Assembly (NCBI RefSeq): GCF_937958065.1
Contig: NZ_CALFXI010000035.1
Location: 1 to 64,000, forward strand
DNA from: an uncultured Steroidobacter sp.
Lineage (GTDB): Bacteria; Pseudomonadota; Gammaproteobacteria; Steroidobacterales; Steroidobacteraceae
Length of the DNA: 64,000 nucleotides
Direction: 5' to 3'
Both the position numbers and the translations under genes were made by a program. Below the pieces are notes generated by a model. It saw only the letters and a program-made list of their open reading frames with translations. It was not told the origin of the DNA and ran no database searches. Positions 63,701-64,000 of the stretch are shown here, one piece after another (positions within the stretch are counted from its first letter, which is position 1; the number at the start of each line of letters is the position of its first letter).

Positions 63701-64000
63701 ACCAAGGTCCGCGATCGACGTGAAGAAACTGGCGCAGACGCAGGCGTTGGCCCCATAGAACGTGGTCGTTCCCGTGTAATTGCTGCTGTCGTTGCTCAGC
63801 GTGGCGCCTATGCCGACCTGGACGTTGCCGTTTCCGGTGACACGCGCGGATCCGCCCCGAATGCCTTCGAGAATCAACGTGCCGCCATTGCCGATCGTGA
63901 CCGTCCGGCTCGTATTGATATCCCCCGCGATGTTGAGGCGGACCAGAGCGCCGGGGGCCGTGAAGATGTTGTTGCTGGCGTTGCCGAGGGCGCTGTCCCC
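51701..64000 (-). CDS. Giant autotransporter adhesin, 5' end beyond window
   Basis: More than 4,090 residues, open to the window edge; the start is not seen. The first part (about 58.9-64 kb) is a passenger with autotransporter-associated beta-strand repeats of the type GANTYTGATTIGGGTL. The middle (about 53.4-58.9 kb) consists of long imperfect repeats rich in Gly, Asp, Thr and Ala with LGAGDDxFTLxDGA motifs. A pertactin-like linker (EYLLYQGGSSDANDWYLRSE) precedes a C-terminal autotransporter beta-barrel of about 330 residues (51701-52690) ending GFRMTF with terminal Phe. It would be a surface fibre for adhesion or biofilm. It has no cysteine-rich or protease domain in the visible part. Confidence 0.93.
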   Translation of the reverse strand, partial: GDSALGNASNNIFTAPGALVRLNIAGDINTSRTVTIGNGGTLILEGIRGGSARVTGNGNVQVGIGATLSNDSSNYTGTTTFYGANACVCASFFTSIADLGQPSSLGAPTTPESGTIVFAQSSQYADRLSYIGTVPTGHSSNRNWTLQGAGAEIWNQGAGPLTLTGTITGNSGSWFVAQTGDFNLLGAIGGGTNLTFSGNPGRTITLAGANTYTGSTSVASQSAAGPFTVVAPVLANSNSPSSLGAGSLINMGNQGVLKYTGAGADSDRTWTISGTATIDNDGSGALNLTGPLSFVAGGVADVLTLGGSSGATSTWSGALSGAGDILVDGAGTWELRGTNTHSGRLAVNNGTLSAGSAEAFGTTTAITIDGGTLDLNGFDLQAQSLSGNGGALVLDTATLTLNDATGNTSYAGSISGDGGLTKLGLSTQTLSGANTYTGATTIGGGTLALNFAGTGAPANDIISSLSTLHLAGGSLSVLGSTAVDNSQSFAGVNLTSGTNNVSVTSAGHNVTLNLGAITRSGGLVDFDLPSMGFITTSNTELGGWATVNNGANYAKVDEDGYIVALSAEDYTVEDDPSLWADNQIITDATGFTTDAVDSPDGSVQLGGLRFTAPSTTTVNIANGTTLGIDGNILVSPSVLGFGQTISGGQLTGPLGGGMLGVQNNGTGQFTIDSQIVDNAGDAVGFVSSGTGGVRLTNTGNTYSGATIISQSTLSVARIANGGQASSIGASSADPDNLVIESGTLDYTGTGDTSDRGLTLARGGAAPSTINVSDAAANLTFSGLVTSADDADFTKTGNGTLTLTNGANDYRGITTVSGGTLSVTTLANGGEVSSIGRSSASSANLVLSNGGTLRYVAEDATTVSDRGFTIVGGGTGGGIIDVSDSDTVLEFSGTVVGTGYFQKRGQGTLVLSGTNAYTGQSIINDGTLRAGSEAAFGSPSLMTLADTAGVTLDLAGFDNKLSGLVGGGLNGGTVRLGGATLTLGGTSATFSGSITGSGALRKENTSTQTLLGCNNTYDGPTTIVQGTLAVNCLADGGQASGIGASDSTSSNLVIGGTLSYTGTDISIDRGFQAAGGAVSVIGGTTLQFEGQVTGSNIAKSGAGTLVLSGNNTYSGATYLQEGSLLAGSTTAFGASGIRMDGANTTLDLAGLNNTVAYLHELSSTAANRNILLGGATLTITAGGTYSGVISGNGNLVKSVGGVQTLAGCNNSYTGTTRITGGTLAVSCLNDGGSNSSIGNSGADAGNLYIGGTLSYVGAGSSTNRQFTIGSAGGTLDASGTDAVNYTSTAPIVLEGTTARTLTIRGTSVSNNTLAAQITDSGVGATRLTKIDAGTWVLANTNNTYTGITRIDGGVLAVSKLADGLQASSIGASSAAATNLVIGNESTLRYTGSGDTTDRQFTLSQGVSYIESSGTGAVQFTSTGDVTLAGTGARTIALGGTNSGDNIMGGRITDANATTGRTTLAKNGSGTWILTGNNNYTGNTVINDGNLIIGNGGISGNAGAGNVIVDSATSTLSINRSDAFDFNGTLSGPGSLAQIGTGTTRLISTSNSIGATSVNAGTLEIDGSLTTGTVAMNGAGTLNVDGTVQGASGAAATFTGNEGASTVNVNTGGTLLASGDLGDGSDTLNVFGTLNTGVGTLGLGAGDDTFTLNDGATIIGNIDAGTASSGDTLRVNNAIARTFDGTGFSGFEQLTKQNTGVLTLTGTQTFSLGTNVTAGTLDVDGTLDTGAVTLADDTTLNIDGTVSATGPLTGSAGVNTVVVNAGATLAATGDLGGGNDVVTVAGTLDTTLGALNLGDGDDTFTLNDGAVLEGVGIDAGAATTNDVLVLNNAAALTFDGSMTAGFERLTKQNGGTATMTGSQTFSAGTQIDAGTFDVDGTLQTPTVALADGTTLNVDGTVQAAGGTQAAITGSAGTNTILVNSGATLLATGDLGGGDDAVTIAGTLDTGAGSLSLGAGDDTVTLNDGAVIDGAGIDGGTATTNDVLVLNNAAALAFNGSATAGFEALVKQNTGIATMTGTQTFSAGTTISDGTLDVDGTLNTATVALADGTTLNVDGTVQAAGATQTAIAGDAGVNTIIVNDGATLRATGDLGAGADVLDVVGTLDTGGGTLSLGDGDDSFVIHDGTNVIGTVDGGAGVDTRVYEINLTADIGALTGFEGLTKRGTGTLNMNGPGTSTLDEVEVQGGTLNVAAGAAIDGVVTTAVTSGATLTIAGAYNGSAGNDTFTVAGTVNGTGTVNLGAGDDVLTLQDGAAVDIAIDAGGATTGDRVVLDNAAALTFDGTNVTGFESLDKQNTGTATLAGTHSYDSVAINGGVLDVNGTLSTGAMTLTDGTTLNVDGTVQGAGGTQTVITGSTGVDTVTVANGATLRASGDLGDGNDVLDVAGTLDTGGGTFSLGAGDDVFVVHDTTRVIGTLDAGAGNDQLNVNVSSGNLVPLGSTTGFESLGKSGLGTLEINGASDFVDVQVQAGLLDIDAGGSIQAQTASVSAGATLNVDGAFGFTTGGDELTIAGTVTGAGTIDMLDGDDRLVILDGADLSGLATSLDGGAGNDTLTANIATNATLGGVIGFETLTKQGVGTLDIAGPASSAFGTVDVQGGTIDIASGASVSAVTTTTVASGATLNVDGNYAGSAGNDAFTVAGTVAGTGTIDLGAGDDVLTIQDGASLGTPIDGGTAVGGDRVVLDNAAALSFGATDVVGFEHLEKRNTGTATLAGAHTYDSTTIAGGTVDVDGTLATDTASLADGTTLKVDGTMEGATGAQAVITGSTGVNTVTVAAGATLAATGDLGDGSDVLDVAGTLDAGGGTFNLGAGDDTFVIHDGTNVLGTVVGGAGLDTRIYDIATVANVGALQEFEGLTKRNTGTLNINGPATTDLLEVAVEGGTLNIASTASVTGVQTTTVDAGATMNVDGTYAGSAGDDTFTIAGTVSGAGSIDLGAGDDVLTLQDGAVLNVAVNGGTAVGADRVVLDNASAFTFDGTNIAGFEQLVKQNTGTATLVGAHAYDTTDIDAGTLDVDGTLETATVTLADNATLDIDGTVQAAGATQTAITGTAGANTVRVNAGSTLLATGDLGDGNDVLDVAGTFDTGGGTFHLGAGDDTFVVHDGTTIIGTIDGGDGLDTRVYDINTTATLGALINFEGLTKTGTGVLTIQGPGSSALAEVAVLGGTLDIESSGGITGIANATVAAGAALNVDGAFDFTTGDDTFEIGGTITGATSINMLDGDDQLILTDGADLSGLANPIDGGAGTDTLIADIATSATLGGVSSFENLTKQGIGTLNVASSSTFDSVLVDEGVLDLATGTTTVASTATVSEGATLNVGGEFLFTAGGDTFTVAGNVSGMGAIDMLDGDDQLTLRDGADLGGLATALDGGMGTDTMIADIATRATLGGAIGFETLIKQGAGAFTIAGPADSMFDTVHVREGELEIAAGALVDPRTTTVDAGATMTIDGTYHGTADADTFTLSGTLAGNGAVDLLEGDDVLTVNTGADVTFTGVFDANAASNDSFVLAGMGEDTFDASLIGSVLQNFDQFRKEGTGTWRLSGTGSNDWSVAEGTLIGDSESLGGNIENAATVVFDQASEGTYEHALSGNGTLIKQNSGTLILSGTNTFSGATQIAAGTLEVNGTLPSSITIASGATLSGIGSVGAVTNLAGGFIAPGAAGLPFGTLTIAGDYNGGGTVRINTVLGNETSDTGRLVIQGNVSGTSTVLVDRWSGNGARTQGDGIEIIQVDGVSAPDSFRLGQSVQAGAYEYLLYQGGSSDANDWYLRSELIDPNNPPDDGEEPTPAFRAGVPGYVLGHQANLEYGFTALGNLRARVGDQGRVLEGERRERTADAWMRVYADELDISGTRFEAQDLQMTTVQFGTDIYTHASGQASTHLGLMASVGESRATLFDTARAIAGLSTLAGEIETDAKGVGMYWTHFTANGAYVDLSAQALHYTNRYRDQMLTDADQSGWGGTISAELGVVYELGADWMIEPQLQLAYQRLELDAFDDHVSRIDAVNDDAMRVRAGVQLLRRPSDWLGMSNASPYIGVGAQHDFRGASAVTIGSTTLNDEIPDTTADVSVGFTGSVLSGVELHLDMRYQKATEGERDGLRANFGFRMTF
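53400..58960 (-). repeat. Fourteen tandem units in the autotransporter passenger
   Basis: Fourteen copies of a marker of the form GFExLxKQxxGTxxxxG are spaced about 380-480 bp apart (for example near 58918, 58457, 57978, 57518, 57123, 56663, 56283, 55891, 55435, 55046, 54588, 54197, 53821 and 53420). Two unit lengths, about 130 and about 155 residues, are interleaved. Several units carry VDGTL-x(n)-LADGTTLNVDGTVQAAG and LGAGDDTF. Confidence 0.85.
58960..63880 (-). repeat. Autotransporter-associated beta-strand (PATR) repeats
   Basis: At least eleven copies of the N-x-Y-x-G-x-T-x-I motif occur (GANTYTGSTSV, GANTYTGATTI, TGNTYSGATII, GANDYRGITTV, GTNAYTGQSII, CNNTYDGPTTI, GNNTYSGATYL, CNNSYTGTTRI and others). 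Each is followed by GGTLAV-like and ASSIGASSAD-like sequence, the signature of the PATR beta-helix. Confidence 0.85.

Noticed and set aside
53400..63880. Possible CRISPR or DNA-level satellite array
   Set aside because: The repeats are long, imperfect and in frame, and translate to adhesin units. There are no short identical repeats with unique spacers and no cas genes.

Overview
This is a 64 kb window of high-GC Gram-negative DNA. Almost every gene is on the minus strand. The abundance of TonB-dependent receptors of the 'TVTGSRI' type, exported c-type cytochromes, DUF1552/DUF1592 proteins, RpoN-type promoters and a C4-dicarboxylate-type two-component system points to a gammaproteobacterium, possibly Steroidobacteraceae-like. 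That placement is inferred from gene content, not from a marker gene. No rRNA, tRNA, CRISPR array or insertion sequence was recognised.

Layout. 1-1226: a chimeric open frame built from fragments of three peptide-export-type genes (HlyD adaptor, C39-peptidase ABC exporter, FemAB acyltransferase). 1364-4438: TonB receptor 1 with a strong terminator. 4804-7895 (+): an amidase lipoprotein and a DUF2254 membrane protein. 7899-8420: a broken TPR remnant and a small HTH protein. 8433-11363: receptor 2. 11759-22615: receptor 4 followed by module A (DUF1592 - DUF1552 - PF03640 repeat protein - exported protein of unknown family - creatininase-like - DUF1028). 23035-27742: a small PF03640 protein, an NHL propeller and receptor 3. 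28283-36728: module B, with the same first four genes in the same order, then two cytochromes c', a HiPIP and a triheme cytochrome. 37072-41751: a DctD-type sigma54 activator, a DctB-type kinase and an MHS-family transporter. 42088-50930: housekeeping and accessory genes (TerC/Alx under a Mn riboswitch, DUF2231, phosphoesterase, homospermidine synthase, response regulator, GGDEF-EAL). 51701-64000: the 3' part of a giant autotransporter, more than 4,000 residues, that runs off the window.

The main point of interest is 8-42 kb. Four transcription units (receptor 2, receptor 3, module B and the MHS transporter) each carry a near-consensus sigma54 -24/-12 promoter. Each is preceded by a pair of inverted-repeat boxes of the form ATCGGCn-N6-nGCCGAT, 32-33 bp apart. 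The window encodes one obvious sigma54 activator, the DctD homologue at 37072-38451, directly downstream of the transporter. The simplest reading is a coordinated regulon. Outer-membrane receptors would import or sense a compound. Two paralogous sets of exported DUF1592/DUF1552/PF03640/unknown proteins would act outside the cytoplasm, with a cytochrome/HiPIP chain as electron acceptor in module B. A small carboxylate product would be taken up by the transporter and sensed by the kinase. The promoter motifs and gene order are seen in the sequence; substrate and chemistry are inference.
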